A DNA stretch of 43,243 nucleotides from Bacteroidaceae bacterium (GCA_017649485.1 JAGCGS010000009.1:1-43243); one strand, 5' to 3'; counted from the first letter of the stretch, positions 15,682-24,917 are shown. A program made the numbers and translations. The notes: a model not told the origin generated them from the sequence alone.

Positions 15682-17120
15682 ATAGAAGGTCTATTTGGAA
15701 GCAGGTGGATTGGATTTCCATTGTTCTGTACCTGGTACTGATAGTCATTGGGTGGCTGACAGTCTGTGGTGCCAGCTATAGCTTTGAGAATGCCGATTTC
15801 TTTGATTTCTCTACCCGTGCAGGTAAACAGTTGGTGTGGGTGTGCTGCTCCTTAGGCATAGCTTTCATCCTGATGATGCTTGATGATGATCTGTACGACA
15901 TCTTTGCCTACCTGATCTATGCCGCCATGATTATCCTGCTGATAGTCACCCTGGCCATAGCCACAGAAACGAAAGGGTCGCGCTCCTGGCTTAACTTTGG
16001 CCCTGTGAGTCTGCAACCCGCAGAGTTTGCCAAGTTTGCCACTGCCCTGGCTCTGGCAAAGTTCATGAGTTCCTATGGGTTTACCATACGCAATTGGAAG
16101 AATGCCCTCATCATAGCAGCCCTGATATTGGTACCAATGGTCATCATTGTGTTCCAACAAGAGACAGGCTCTGCACTGGTTTATACCTCCTTCCTCATGG
16201 TGCTCTATCGCATGGGTATGCCTGGATCTGTGCTGTTCTCCGGCTTAGCGGCTACCATCTATTTCGTGGTGGGCATCCGTTTCCATGAAGACATCATCGA
16301 GGGCACATCTTCTGTACTCGGCATCTTTGCCGTGCTGCTCCTGATACAGCTCTTTGTCTGTGCCATGCTCATCATATACCGTCAGCTATGGAAAGAGGCT
16401 CTCCAGCTGGCTGGTGGCTCCTTAGCGATCATTGTCGCGGCATATCTGTTCTCGAAACATATCATTGAGTTCGACCTTGTCTATGTGGAGTGGTTCATCC
16501 TGATGGCTACTGTGGTCTATCTGCTTTACCTCTATCTGAGGGACAGGAAATACACTTATCTGCTGATAGCATTGTTTGCCGTACTATCCGTATCGTTCCT
16601 CTATGCCAGCAACTATATCTTCAACCATTTCAAGCCCTATCAGCAAGCCCGCATACAAGTGACCTTGGGTATTAAGGAAGACCTTTCGGGTGTGGGTTAT
16701 AATGTCAATCAGTCGAAGATAGCCATCGGCTCTGGCGGTCTCTTTGGCAAAGGTTTCCTGAATGGCACCCAGACCAAACTCAAGTATGTGCCTGAACAAG
16801 ATACCGACTTCATCTTCTGTACCATCGGTGAGGAGCAAGGCTTCTTGGGAGCTACCGGGGTGTTGGTGCTTTACTTGGTGTTGATCTGGAGACTGATAGC
16901 CGTGGCGGAGCGACAATCGTCCACCTTTGGCTTGATCTATGGCTATTCGGTGGTGAGCATCCTGCTCATCCACATCTTTGTAAATATAGGTATGGTGTTG
17001 GGCATCACCCCTGTGATAGGCATACCTCTGCCTTTCTTCAGTTATGGAGGTTCCTCGTTGTGGGGCTTCACCATCTTGCTCTTTATATTCCTGCGCATTG
17101 ACGCAGGCCGCAAGAGTTGA
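15678..17120 (+). CDS. rodA: RodA, SEDS peptidoglycan glycosyltransferase
   Basis: A 480-residue polytopic SEDS protein with about ten membrane segments that polymerises glycan strands from lipid II. Visible signatures are the GSRSWLNFGPVSLQPAEFAK region early on, IAIGSGGLFGKGFLNGTQ, FIFCTIGEEQGFLGA and GIPLPFFSYGGSS near the end. The central part (about 170-300) is longer than in the 370-aa E. coli protein, as I would expect in Bacteroidota. It closes the elongasome operon; its stop is nine bases from the convergent gldH stop, with no obvious terminator between. Confidence 0.95.
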   Translation: MNRRSIWKQVDWISIVLYLVLIVIGWLTVCGASYSFENADFFDFSTRAGKQLVWVCCSLGIAFILMMLDDDLYDIFAYLIYAAMIILLIVTLAIATETKGSRSWLNFGPVSLQPAEFAKFATALALAKFMSSYGFTIRNWKNALIIAALILVPMVIIVFQQETGSALVYTSFLMVLYRMGMPGSVLFSGLAATIYFVVGIRFHEDIIEGTSSVLGIFAVLLLIQLFVCAMLIIYRQLWKEALQLAGGSLAIIVAAYLFSKHIIEFDLVYVEWFILMATVVYLLYLYLRDRKYTYLLIALFAVLSVSFLYASNYIFNHFKPYQQARIQVTLGIKEDLSGVGYNVNQSKIAIGSGGLFGKGFLNGTQTKLKYVPEQDTDFIFCTIGEEQGFLGATGVLVLYLVLIWRLIAVAERQSSTFGLIYGYSVVSILLIHIFVNIGMVLGITPVIGIPLPFFSYGGSSLWGFTILLFIFLRIDAGRKS

Positions 17121-17129
17121 ATCTATCCC

Positions 17130-17597
17130 TTATTCCGACCTCTGAACTTTCACCCCGATATCATTTACTCCCACCAGGATGCTGTCGCTCATGGTATGAA
17201 AAGCATATACATGCCAAGTGCCTGCGGATGATCGTGGCAAGACAGCCTGTCCGATGTCCATCTGGTAGAGCCCTCCCTGTCCACTGCCTATCCAGTAACC
17301 GTCTTGGTTGACAAGTGGCACGTTGTAGTTCATCGTTTTTGCCACCTGCGAGTCGGGGGATAAAACTACCAAGCCAATGGACAGGTCACGATAGCGATAG
17401 CGTGAAGTATGGCGCAGTTGCAATGTCAGCTCATGGGTCAGCAGGGAGTCTGTCAAGGGAATGTCGAAGCTTAAAGTATCGCTCTGCCGCCATGCCGCTT
17501 GGTCTATGTGACGGAACTGGTGATAACGTGTCTGGCTGTTGCACGACGCTAACAGCCAGACCATCATCATACCATATATTGTCACTCGAATATTCAT
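17130..17597 (-). CDS. gldH: Gliding-motility-type lipoprotein GldH
   Basis: A 155-residue lipoprotein with signal peptide MNIRVTIYGMMMVWLLASC and a lipobox cysteine at 19. The body is beta-rich (LTHELTLQLRHTSRYRYRDLSIGLVV ... GYWIGSGQGGLYQMDIGQAVLP). GldH was defined in gliding Flavobacterium but is kept in non-gliding Bacteroidales, where its function is unclear. It follows ricT by 37 bp; holB-ricT-gldH is a recurrent order in this group. No gliding machinery is visible in the window, so a motility role should not be assumed. Confidence 0.88.
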   Translation of the reverse strand: MNIRVTIYGMMMVWLLASCNSQTRYHQFRHIDQAAWRQSDTLSFDIPLTDSLLTHELTLQLRHTSRYRYRDLSIGLVVLSPDSQVAKTMNYNVPLVNQDGYWIGSGQGGLYQMDIGQAVLPRSSAGTWHVYAFHTMSDSILVGVNDIGVKVQRSE

Positions 17598-17634
17598 TCG
17601 TAATTCATATCAGCAGGCTTCTCTTCCTTCCTCC

Positions 17635-18864
17635 TTAGTTATTCTTACCGGCACCTTTCTTGGTAGGCTGGTTCTGTTTAGGTTGAGGCTGAGGCGCATT
17701 CTGCTTAGGTTGTTCTTGCTGAGGAGGATTTTCCTCTGCCTGTGCTTTTACATTGCCAGACTTGTTCGCGCTTTTTTTCTTCTTCTTTTTCTTCTTCTTG
17801 GCACTGTCGAAGCGTGTCAGGCTCTCCTGTTCCACCAAATCCACCGTCTTGTTAATTACAGGCTTGGTACCATCTTCCAACAAACTGTCGGGCTTCACTC
17901 CCCGCTTGTTCATGCCAATAATCTCGAAAGCACGTTTCCCACTGATAGTAACGGCATTTGTCAGGTTCTGCTTGTCTGTTGAGTAGGTAATCAGGTTCGT
18001 CAGGATATCCGCTTTGAAGTAGAACCATTCGCCATCCATGGTGAATAGAGACACCTCCTTCGAAGGCAAACGCTTCTGGCTCTCCACATAGCAATCTATC
18101 TCATAGTTCAGGCAACATTTCAGCTTGGCACACTGTCCTGCCAGTTTCTGGGGATTCAGCGAGATATCCTGAATACGTGCCGCTCCTGTTGATACACTCA
18201 CGAACGAGGTCATCCAGGTGGCACAGCAAAGCTCCCTGCCACAAGGACCGATGCCACCAATGCGACCAGCCTCTTGGCGAGCACCGATCTGTTTCATCTC
18301 TATGCGCACACGGAATGCCTCAGCCAGCACCTTGATCAGTTGACGGAAATCCACCCTCTCATCAGCGATATAATAGAATATCGCCTTATTGCCATCGCCT
18401 TGATACTCCACATCGCCTATCTTCATCTGCAGGTTCAGGTCAAGGGCTATCTGGCGAGCCTCAATCATCGTACTATGCTCACGCGCCTTCGCTTCATAAT
18501 ACTTCTCCATATCCGTTTGGCGAGCCTTGCGATATACACGCTTGATATCGGCTTCTGAGCGGATATTGGTCTTTTTCATCTGTAGAGGCACCAACCGCCC
18601 TGTCAGGGTCACCACCCCGATGTCATGTCCCGGGGATGCTTCCACAGCCACGATATCGCCCTTCTGCAGTTGCAAGCCATTGGAGTTGCGGAAATATCCC
18701 TTTCGGGTATTCTTGAACTGCACCTCCACATATTGGCTCTCCAGGTCATTTCCCGGCACATCTGCCAGCCAGTCGTATGTGTTCAGTTGGTGGTCTTGCC
18801 TGCCAATACCTTTGGCACACAACCCCCTGCATATTCTATTTGTATTATATATCAATTCCTCCAT
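17635..18864 (-). CDS. ricT: RicT/PSP1 domain protein with polylysine tail
   Basis: A 409-residue PSP1-domain protein. Two cysteine clusters, GPCGRELCCATW and CAKLKCCLNYE, match the RicT (YaaT) pattern, which in Bacillus binds an iron-sulfur cluster with RicA/RicF and affects RNA processing. The ATG at 18864 lies three bases after the holB stop and is preferred over the TTG at 18870. The C-terminal ~80 residues form a low-complexity tail: a run of ten lysines encoded at about 17770-17800, then a Q/P/N/K-rich stretch. The tail may bind nucleic acid. RicA and RicF partners are not in the window. Confidence 0.88.
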   Translation of the reverse strand: MEELIYNTNRICRGLCAKGIGRQDHQLNTYDWLADVPGNDLESQYVEVQFKNTRKGYFRNSNGLQLQKGDIVAVEASPGHDIGVVTLTGRLVPLQMKKTNIRSEADIKRVYRKARQTDMEKYYEAKAREHSTMIEARQIALDLNLQMKIGDVEYQGDGNKAIFYYIADERVDFRQLIKVLAEAFRVRIEMKQIGARQEAGRIGGIGPCGRELCCATWMTSFVSVSTGAARIQDISLNPQKLAGQCAKLKCCLNYEIDCYVESQKRLPSKEVSLFTMDGEWFYFKADILTNLITYSTDKQNLTNAVTISGKRAFEIIGMNKRGVKPDSLLEDGTKPVINKTVDLVEQESLTRFDSAKKKKKKKKKSANKSGNVKAQAEENPPQQEQPKQNAPQPQPKQNQPTKKGAGKNN

Positions 18865-18866
18865 TT

Positions 18867-19976
18867 TCAATGGTTTTTTATCAGTACTGTCAATTGTAAT
18901 ATAAGGTCGAAGAACACCATCTTCGCATTTACATTCTGCTCAATATGCACCTCCGCCTCTTGGAGCTCATGCATGATGCCTATGGCATTCCGTTCACTCA
19001 CAAAAGGAGCGAAACGGCTTGAGAACTGCAACTCCTGCGCGTTCATGTAATTCAACTCAGGCCTATGCAGGTTAGCCGTAAAATTCTCCCTGATCATCCT
19101 ACTGGCATATTGCAGGAAGTCTTTTTGCCGTTCCCTTCCCAAGGATGCCATTTCCTCGCTCCAGGACTTCATCTCTTTTACCTTTCGGCTCCAAGCCAAT
19201 CGCATCAACGATGTGAAGTGGTTGAACATCTCCTCATTGTTGCCTCCTGCGGTGATAGCTTCCAATGCCTTAATATAGTTGCCATTTGCCATGTGAGCTA
19301 TCACTTGACTCTCCTTGGCTTCGATGCCCATCCGTTCTTGTAAGGCAAGACTGATGTCTTTGTCCGTCAGGCGAGGCATGTCTATGCGTTGGGCTCTACT
19401 CATGATGGTTCCCAGCATCTTCTGAGGCTCCTCACTTACCAGCAGGAACAGTGTTTGTGCAGGTGGCTCTTCCAGCAGTTTCAACATCTTGTTGGCTCCT
19501 GCCTCCTGCATCTTCTCAGGTAACCAGATAATCACGATGCGCCATCCTCCCTGCACCGATTTCAAGCTCAGCTTTCGCTGTATATTGTCACTCTCACGCG
19601 AGTAGATCACGGGTTGAGCGTTCTCCACCTCCATGAGTCTGGTCCAGTCGTTATAACTGAAATAAGGGTTTCTCAACACCATCTCCCTCCAAGCTGTTAT
19701 CCAATCGTCGCAAGTTTCTTTTTTCCTTGTCTTGCTTGCCAGGATGGGGAAGATAAAATGCACATCGGGGTGCATCAGCTGATCCCATTGACGATTCGAT
19801 ATCTCTCCCTTAGGGCCAGTGCAACTGACGTACTTCGCCAAAGCCAATGCCATCGGCATCTTGCCACAACCCTCTGGACCAGCCAGTAACAAAGCGTGGG
19901 GTAAGCGACCGGCATCTGCCTCACTCATCAGCCGTTGTTTCACAGCCTCTTGCCCTATGACATCCTCAATCTTCAA
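18867..19976 (-). CDS. holB: DNA polymerase III delta' subunit (HolB-like)
   Basis: A 369-residue AAA+ clamp-loader subunit. It begins DVIGQEAVKQRLMSEADAGRL; a P-loop-like GPEGCGK lies at about 34-40 and NKMLKLLEEPP in the middle, followed by IMSRAQRID. Delta' loads the sliding clamp with delta and DnaX. The start is odd: no in-frame ATG gives a full N-terminus. TTG at 19974-19976 lies inside the heptamer array, and the array puts an in-frame TGA two codons upstream. Initiation at this TTG is the best reading; the next ATG (residue 17) would delete the DVIGQE motif. The stop lies three bases before the ricT ATG. Confidence 0.88.
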   Translation of the reverse strand: MKIEDVIGQEAVKQRLMSEADAGRLPHALLLAGPEGCGKMPMALALAKYVSCTGPKGEISNRQWDQLMHPDVHFIFPILASKTRKKETCDDWITAWREMVLRNPYFSYNDWTRLMEVENAQPVIYSRESDNIQRKLSLKSVQGGWRIVIIWLPEKMQEAGANKMLKLLEEPPAQTLFLLVSEEPQKMLGTIMSRAQRIDMPRLTDKDISLALQERMGIEAKESQVIAHMANGNYIKALEAITAGGNNEEMFNHFTSLMRLAWSRKVKEMKSWSEEMASLGRERQKDFLQYASRMIRENFTANLHRPELNYMNAQELQFSSRFAPFVSERNAIGIMHELQEAEVHIEQNVNAKMVFFDLILQLTVLIKNH

Positions 19977-20077
19977 TCTTCAATCTTCAATGGTCAATGG
20001 TCAATGGTCAATCTTCAATCTTCAATCTTCAATCTTCAATGGTCAATGGTCAATCTTCAATCTTCAATCTTCAATCT
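19966..20077. repeat. TCAATNN heptamer array between metF and holB, 16 units
   Basis: Sixteen gapless 7-bp units, only TCAATCT or TCAATGG, in the order 3 CT, 3 GG, 4 CT, 2 GG, 4 CT. It fills the whole metF-holB gap: the metF TGA is at the distal end (20077-20079) and the first four codons of holB fall in the proximal end. On plus the array is open in all frames (S-I-F-N-L-Q-S repeat); on minus, the sense strand here, it has TGA every 21 nt in every frame. Confidence 0.95.
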
Positions 20078-21030
20078 CAATAAATCCCCTCAGCAATCTC
20101 CTTCACGCTATCAGCCGCTCCCAATGCATAGAAATGCAGACTGGGCACACCAGCTTGCATCAGCTCTTTACATTGCCTGATTCCCCATGCAATACCAAGA
20201 CGCTTCACCTCCTCATCAGATTGGCAACGCAATATCTCATCGGTCAGTTCCTTCGGCAAATCCACCTTGAAGGTCTTGGGAATTACCGTAAGCTGACTCA
20301 GCCTGCTCAACGGTTTAATACCTGGGATAATAGGGATTGTCACACCTGCCTTCTTGGCCTGCTCCACAAAGCTGAAGTACTTCTTATTATCATAAAACAG
20401 TTGTGTCACCGCATATTGGGCACCAGCTTCCTGCTTCTGCTTCAGCCAATAAATGTCTCGCTCAAGGTTTGGCGATTCCTCATGCTTCTCCGGATAGCAA
20501 GCCACTCCGAAGCTGAAAGGAGTCTTGGTCACCAGCATCTGACTACCATCCACGAAGATACCCCGATTGAAGTCCTGTATCTGATATGCCAGGTCAAGCG
20601 CATGCGCATTGCCGCCTTTCTCAGGAGTGAAAGACTTCTCGTCAGGAGCCTTGTCGCCTCGCAGAACCAGTAAGTCATAGATGCCTAAGAACTGCAGGTC
20701 AAGTAGCTCATATTCCGTATCTTCACGTGTGAATCCACTACACAGCACATGAGGTACCACCGTGATGTCATACTTGGTCTTGATAGCTGCCGTTACCGCC
20801 ACCGACCCAGGGCGACGTCTTAGACGCTGGCGGGTATAAACCCCTCCGCCCATGTCTTTGAATATATATTCGCTCCGATGATCGGTGATGTTGATATAAG
20901 CTGGTTCAAACTCCCTGAGCACGTCTATCGCATCATAGAGCTTGTCAATATTGTTTCCTTTCAGAGGTGGCAGCAACTCAAATGAGAATGCCGTTCCCTT
21001 CCGCCCTTTTATGATATCTAAAACACTCAT
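20077..21030 (-). CDS. metF: Methylenetetrahydrofolate reductase
   Basis: A 317-residue flavoprotein that reduces 5,10-methylene-THF to 5-methyl-THF for methionine synthesis. It is a TIM barrel with catalytic glutamate E18 in AFSFELLPP, then NITDHRSEY, VPHVLCSGFTREDTEYELLDL, YDLLVLRGD, and the FAD/folate-binding PFSFGVACYPEKH and QLFYDNKKYFSFV. Length is slightly above the 296-aa E. coli enzyme. The stop codon is contributed by the edge of the heptamer array. The gene may be transcribed into holB-ricT-gldH, though the array may separate translation. Confidence 0.96.
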   Translation of the reverse strand: MSVLDIIKGRKGTAFSFELLPPLKGNNIDKLYDAIDVLREFEPAYINITDHRSEYIFKDMGGGVYTRQRLRRRPGSVAVTAAIKTKYDITVVPHVLCSGFTREDTEYELLDLQFLGIYDLLVLRGDKAPDEKSFTPEKGGNAHALDLAYQIQDFNRGIFVDGSQMLVTKTPFSFGVACYPEKHEESPNLERDIYWLKQKQEAGAQYAVTQLFYDNKKYFSFVEQAKKAGVTIPIIPGIKPLSRLSQLTVIPKTFKVDLPKELTDEILRCQSDEEVKRLGIAWGIRQCKELMQAGVPSLHFYALGAADSVKEIAEGIY

Positions 21031-21051
21031 TATAGACTAAATAGTGAACGG

Positions 21052-22977
21052 TCAACTGACAACTTTCAGTTTCAGGCAAAGCATTGTCAAGTCATCTGAT
21101 GGTTCTGCCTCACCAACGAAATTAGCTACTGCATCCTGAATGCCCACGATTGTAGCCTTGGCAGTAGTAGCCTTATGTCGCATAAAGTCGAGGAGTCGGT
21201 CATCGCCAAATTGCTCGTGCGACATGTTCTCCGCCTCATTCAGACCGTCCGTATAGAACAACATCATATTATCCTCAATATCATCTATGGCTTCTCCAGT
21301 GAACTCCAATCCGCCGAACAAGCCCAAAGGCGCATTTGCCTCCATCTCGAGGAACTCACCTTTATATACAGGAGGATTATGTCCGCAGTTACAGAAATCC
21401 AACTTACCCGTCTTCAGATCCAAGACTCCAATGAACATGGTCACAAACATACCCTGCTCATTGTCCTCCGAAAGCGTATCGTTAATCTGTCTTGCCACCT
21501 CGCCAGGAGGTAACTCCTGTTGAGCCACCACACGGAATAAGTTGCGGGTCACTGCCATAAATAAGCTTGCCGGCACACCTTTGCCACTTACGTCACCGAT
21601 ACAGAAATACATCTTGTTGTGCTGGATGAAGAAGTCGTATAAGTCGCCACCCACCTCCTTTGCCGGAGCCATCGAAGCATATAGGTCAATGTCATCGCGT
21701 TCAGGGAATGCAGGGAACAGTCTTGGCACCATACCCATCTGGATTTCACGGGCGATACGGAGTTCACCCTCGATGCGCTCTTTGTTCGCTGTGGTAACCG
21801 TCAGTTCGTCGATATATTTCACCAGTGAAGCCTGCATGTTACGGAAAGAATGTGTCAGTTTTCCTATCTCGTCCATGCGGGTCGTTTCCGGAAGTGTCTC
21901 GTTAAAATTACCGTCCGCAATCGTTTCTGCCTGCTTAGCCAGCATACCCAATGGCTGCAACTCACGACTTAGGATCTTGCTCAGTGTCCACAGCATCAGC
22001 AACAGACCAATAATCAAGATGCCCATCACGATGCGCTGCAAACGCACATAACCCCCGAAAATATCACTCTCCGGGCAGATAATTGCCGTGCTCCATCCCG
22101 TATCACCCAAAGGCTTATAGAACACATAACTGTCTTTCCCGTCGATGTTCAGCTCCATCATACCTTCCTCGCCTGCCAACATGGCCTTGCCCAATGCTGT
22201 CAGCTTGGGGTTAGGCTTCTCCAGCGTTTCTGTGAAGATGGTCTGTACGGAAAGCTTCGTACTGTCAGGATGAACGAAATAGGTTCCACCCCTGCCCAGC
22301 ATGATGCTATATGAATTGGGATATGGCTTTACTGCCGATATCGTTTTTGAGAGCCAGCTCAAAGTGATATCCACTGACATCACCCCTACAAACGTACCCT
22401 TTCTATCCCACAGAGGCTTGCAATACGAGGTAATCGTTTCCGTTGCCGCAACACCACTTCCTGGGTTATCGTCATTGTAAGGCTCCGTCCAGCAAGGTGC
22501 CTGTCTCAATTTCGCCTGCTGATACCAGTCAAAATAGAAATATTGGTATTTACTGCTTCCCTCCTGTGTGGTCACAATCGTGTCGTTCTCATGCAGAGAG
22601 AATGCAGAGAAGTAATGTCCCTTCTCCTTGAAGTAATATGGCTCAAACGATATGGAGCAACCGTTCAAATCGGGATTGTTCTCCAGTATGCGTCGGGAAT
22701 ATACAAACATCGAATCGGGACCGTCCAAATGACGGGACACCAGCCAGTCCGTGTTATCTGTAGCTGTCTTTACCTTATCCAGTATTGAGTTCACACGCAA
22801 GGCAGTGGTGTTCAATAGTTCCGTGGCATGGCCAATCGCCTCACGTCTTACCGCGCTACGGCTTTCCGTGAACATATACCCCACCGCAATGATGAAAATC
22901 AGAGTAGCCAGTACCACAATCCACAGGCTCAATCTGCGAACCAGTGATTTCTTAATATATTCAATCAATCTATTCAT
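21052..22977 (-). CDS. Cache-HAMP sensor with SpoIIE/RsbU-type PP2C phosphatase
   Basis: A 641-residue transmembrane signalling protein. The first membrane segment is at about 17-37 (LWIVVLATLIFIIAVGYMF). A large periplasmic double-Cache-type sensor domain (about 40-310) contains FYFDWYQQAKLRQAPCWTEPY and GVMSVDITLSWLS. The second membrane segment is at about 316-337, then HAMP (about 340-390), a helical linker and a PP2C/SpoIIE domain with GGDLYDFF, GDVSGKGVPASLFM, CGHNPP, YTDGLNEAEN and DDLTMLCL. All metal-binding aspartates look present, so it should be active on a phosphorylated anti-sigma-antagonist-type protein. No kinase or STAS partner lies nearby. Its ATG is two bases after the stop of the solute-binding lipoprotein gene, implying one functional unit. 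Confidence 0.9.
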   Translation of the reverse strand: MNRLIEYIKKSLVRRLSLWIVVLATLIFIIAVGYMFTESRSAVRREAIGHATELLNTTALRVNSILDKVKTATDNTDWLVSRHLDGPDSMFVYSRRILENNPDLNGCSISFEPYYFKEKGHYFSAFSLHENDTIVTTQEGSSKYQYFYFDWYQQAKLRQAPCWTEPYNDDNPGSGVAATETITSYCKPLWDRKGTFVGVMSVDITLSWLSKTISAVKPYPNSYSIMLGRGGTYFVHPDSTKLSVQTIFTETLEKPNPKLTALGKAMLAGEEGMMELNIDGKDSYVFYKPLGDTGWSTAIICPESDIFGGYVRLQRIVMGILIIGLLLMLWTLSKILSRELQPLGMLAKQAETIADGNFNETLPETTRMDEIGKLTHSFRNMQASLVKYIDELTVTTANKERIEGELRIAREIQMGMVPRLFPAFPERDDIDLYASMAPAKEVGGDLYDFFIQHNKMYFCIGDVSGKGVPASLFMAVTRNLFRVVAQQELPPGEVARQINDTLSEDNEQGMFVTMFIGVLDLKTGKLDFCNCGHNPPVYKGEFLEMEANAPLGLFGGLEFTGEAIDDIEDNMMLFYTDGLNEAENMSHEQFGDDRLLDFMRHKATTAKATIVGIQDAVANFVGEAEPSDDLTMLCLKLKVVS

Positions 22978-22979
22978 AA

Positions 22980-24014
22980 TTACGGAATCATCTCTTCATA
23001 GGAAATTTCGTTTGCCATGATGCCACATTCGTGCAGGAGCTGGCCAGCCCGTTCCACCATCTCTTTCTTAAGTGTAAACTCCTGCTTGCCGGTTGTCTGG
23101 TCGCATTGCAGTCTGATGATTTCTTTCAGCATCAGCTTCTGCAACGTTCTGTTGGTTGCGACATGTCCTTCCTCCACATATTTCATCACTATATCCAACG
23201 CTTCATCTTGGTGCTCAGCTGCCCATTCCCATCCCTTGCGGCTTGCCTTGGCAAAGGCGATGGCCTGCTTGGTGTGGTTCAGGTAATAGTCGCGAGTCAC
23301 ATAAACCCCATCCTCCTGGATGTTATAGTCACTGTCACAGAAGCGGAACACATTCTGCTCTGACAACTCCATTCCCGCTTGTACCAGCTGGTAATACTCA
23401 TTATATGTCATCACAGTAATGGCATCCAAATCTCCTGAGATAAACAGATTGACATTGCTGGCTATGCGTATCCACTCAAATCCCAGCTCGTCTTTGATAT
23501 TCATACAGATAGGCAATTGGTCGAAACCGGCCGACCAGATACCCACGCGCGCACCTTTCTGATCCAGTGGGTTATTGCCTGTTTTTGAGACAATGGCCAA
23601 TCCGTTGTTCATTGACGTCTGCAAGATATTAACCATGGGTATGCCATTGTCGATGATTTCCATGGCCTGCACCAATTGCAAGGTCGTAGCATGGCTCTGG
23701 TTGTCGCGAATGCGATCCAGTGCTGAGTAAGTCACTGACGGATGCTCTATCTTCACATCCAGTCCTATCTTATCATACAAGCCCAACTCTTTCGCCACAT
23801 AATATCCGGCGAACTGAGCCTGGGCAGTCCATTGTGGGGTAAAGATAAGTGTGTTGTCTTCAGAGTCTGGTAGCTTCTCGAAGTCATCCCACACTATCTG
23901 CATAGCATCATTATTCTTTTTCTCCGCTATTTGGCCTCCACATGACATCAGGCAAAGTACTGTCAGTACCGCCATGATTCCTCCAAACCAGTTTTTGTAT
24001 CTAACCTTTTTCAT
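22980..24014 (-). CDS. THI5/NMT1-type substrate-binding lipoprotein
   Basis: A 344-residue periplasmic-binding-protein-fold lipoprotein. The signal peptide ends CLMSC with lipid cysteine at 25. The NMT1/SsuA-like features are TPQWTAQAQFAGYYVAKELGLYDKIGLDVKI, then QLVQAMEIIDNGIPMVNI, DQKGARVGIWSAGFD and GDLDAITVMTYNEYYQL. Such proteins usually bind pyrimidine (thiamin precursor), taurine or nitrate-like ligands for ABC importers. No permease or ATPase is adjacent; instead it is followed at two bases by the Cache-PP2C sensor, so presenting ligand to that sensor is plausible. It lies about 1 kb from a thiamin uptake operon but has no TPP riboswitch. Ligand unknown. Confidence 0.85.
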   Translation of the reverse strand: MKKVRYKNWFGGIMAVLTVLCLMSCGGQIAEKKNNDAMQIVWDDFEKLPDSEDNTLIFTPQWTAQAQFAGYYVAKELGLYDKIGLDVKIEHPSVTYSALDRIRDNQSHATTLQLVQAMEIIDNGIPMVNILQTSMNNGLAIVSKTGNNPLDQKGARVGIWSAGFDQLPICMNIKDELGFEWIRIASNVNLFISGDLDAITVMTYNEYYQLVQAGMELSEQNVFRFCDSDYNIQEDGVYVTRDYYLNHTKQAIAFAKASRKGWEWAAEHQDEALDIVMKYVEEGHVATNRTLQKLMLKEIIRLQCDQTTGKQEFTLKKEMVERAGQLLHECGIMANEISYEEMIP

Positions 24015-24036
24015 CCTTCGTAATAAAAGTTGAGGT

Positions 24037-24068
24037 CAAAGTTACATATTAATGACAAAAACGCCAAA
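24037..24068 (-). promoter_or_regulatory. Promoter (TTTG-N20-TAACTTTG) for the binding-protein/phosphatase pair
   Basis: On minus, TTTG (complement of 24065-24068) is followed after 20 bp by TAACTTTG (complement of 24037-24044). This fits both elements and the spacing of the Bacteroidota primary sigma promoter. It lies 23 bp before the ATG of the lipoprotein gene at 24014. It is the best full promoter match seen in the window. Confidence 0.7.
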
Positions 24069-24082
24069 TAAATTTAAACTTT

Positions 24083-24892
24083 TTACCCTTGATGTACCGT
24101 TAATTGTGGGAATGGGAAGCTAATCCCCTCTCGGTTGAATGTGGCATAAATCCGTCTGTTCATGTCGAAATTCACATCCCAATAGTCAATACTTTTTACC
24201 CAGCCGCGAATGACTACATTCACACTGCTGTCAGCCAACTCCTTCAGTGCCACAAACGGAGCCGGATCCTGCAGGATGCGGGCATCCTCGCTGATCAGTT
24301 TTCTGACCACAGCCTCCACCTTGTCGAAATCCTCGTTGTATTCAACTCCAACCGTCCACTCCACACGTCGGATGTCATTCGCGCTATAATTCACCACACA
24401 GCCACTGCTCAACCCTCCGTTAGGGATATACACCTCTTTATTATCAGGAGTCGTAATGATCGTATGGAAAATCTGGATAGCCTTCACGGTGCCACTCTGT
24501 CCCTGTGCCTCGATGAAGTCACCCACCTTGAATGGCTTCAACAGTAATATGATCAAACCACCTGCCAGATTGTTCAGGTTGCCACTCATCGCCATGCCAA
24601 TGGCAACACCTGCCGATGCCAGCAAGGCCGCGAACGAGGTGGTCTCCACGCCTAACCGGGCTGCTACTGCCACTAACAACAAGATTGTCAGTGTGATGTT
24701 CACCAAGCTCACTAAAAACGACTCCACGCTTGGCTCCACTTTACGTTTCTCCAGGATATTGTGCAACAGCTTCATGATAAACTTAATCACGAAGCGTCCG
24801 ACTATGTAAATGATAATGGCGCCCAGGATATTCCATCCTGCATTGACACACCATGTTATGACATTCGTCACCGCTGTTTCAATATTGCTCAT
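24083..24892 (-). CDS. mscS: Small-conductance mechanosensitive channel (MscS family)
   Basis: A 269-residue inner-membrane channel that opens under membrane tension to protect against hypo-osmotic shock. Three membrane segments are visible: ILGAIIIYIVGRFVIKFI, FLVSLVNITLTILLLVAVA and the pore helix FAALLASAGVAIGMAMSGNL with its Gly/Ala pattern. NNLAGGLIILLLKPFKVGDF follows, then the beta domain (GTVKAIQIFHTIITTPDNKEVYIPNG). The ATG at 24892 gives the usual MSNIETAV start; a longer frame to 25078 would run antisense through the riboswitch and is rejected. It is divergent from the thiamin operon. Confidence 0.95.
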   Translation of the reverse strand: MSNIETAVTNVITWCVNAGWNILGAIIIYIVGRFVIKFIMKLLHNILEKRKVEPSVESFLVSLVNITLTILLLVAVAARLGVETTSFAALLASAGVAIGMAMSGNLNNLAGGLIILLLKPFKVGDFIEAQGQSGTVKAIQIFHTIITTPDNKEVYIPNGGLSSGCVVNYSANDIRRVEWTVGVEYNEDFDKVEAVVRKLISEDARILQDPAPFVALKELADSSVNVVIRGWVKSIDYWDVNFDMNRRIYATFNREGISFPFPQLTVHQG

Positions 24893-24917
24893 GATACTTA
24901 TTTCTATAATTTTGCTG

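Noticed and set aside
19819-20673. Plus-strand open frame with SIFNLQS repeats
   Set aside because: It is open only because the heptamer array has no stops on plus; flanks are antisense to holB and metF.
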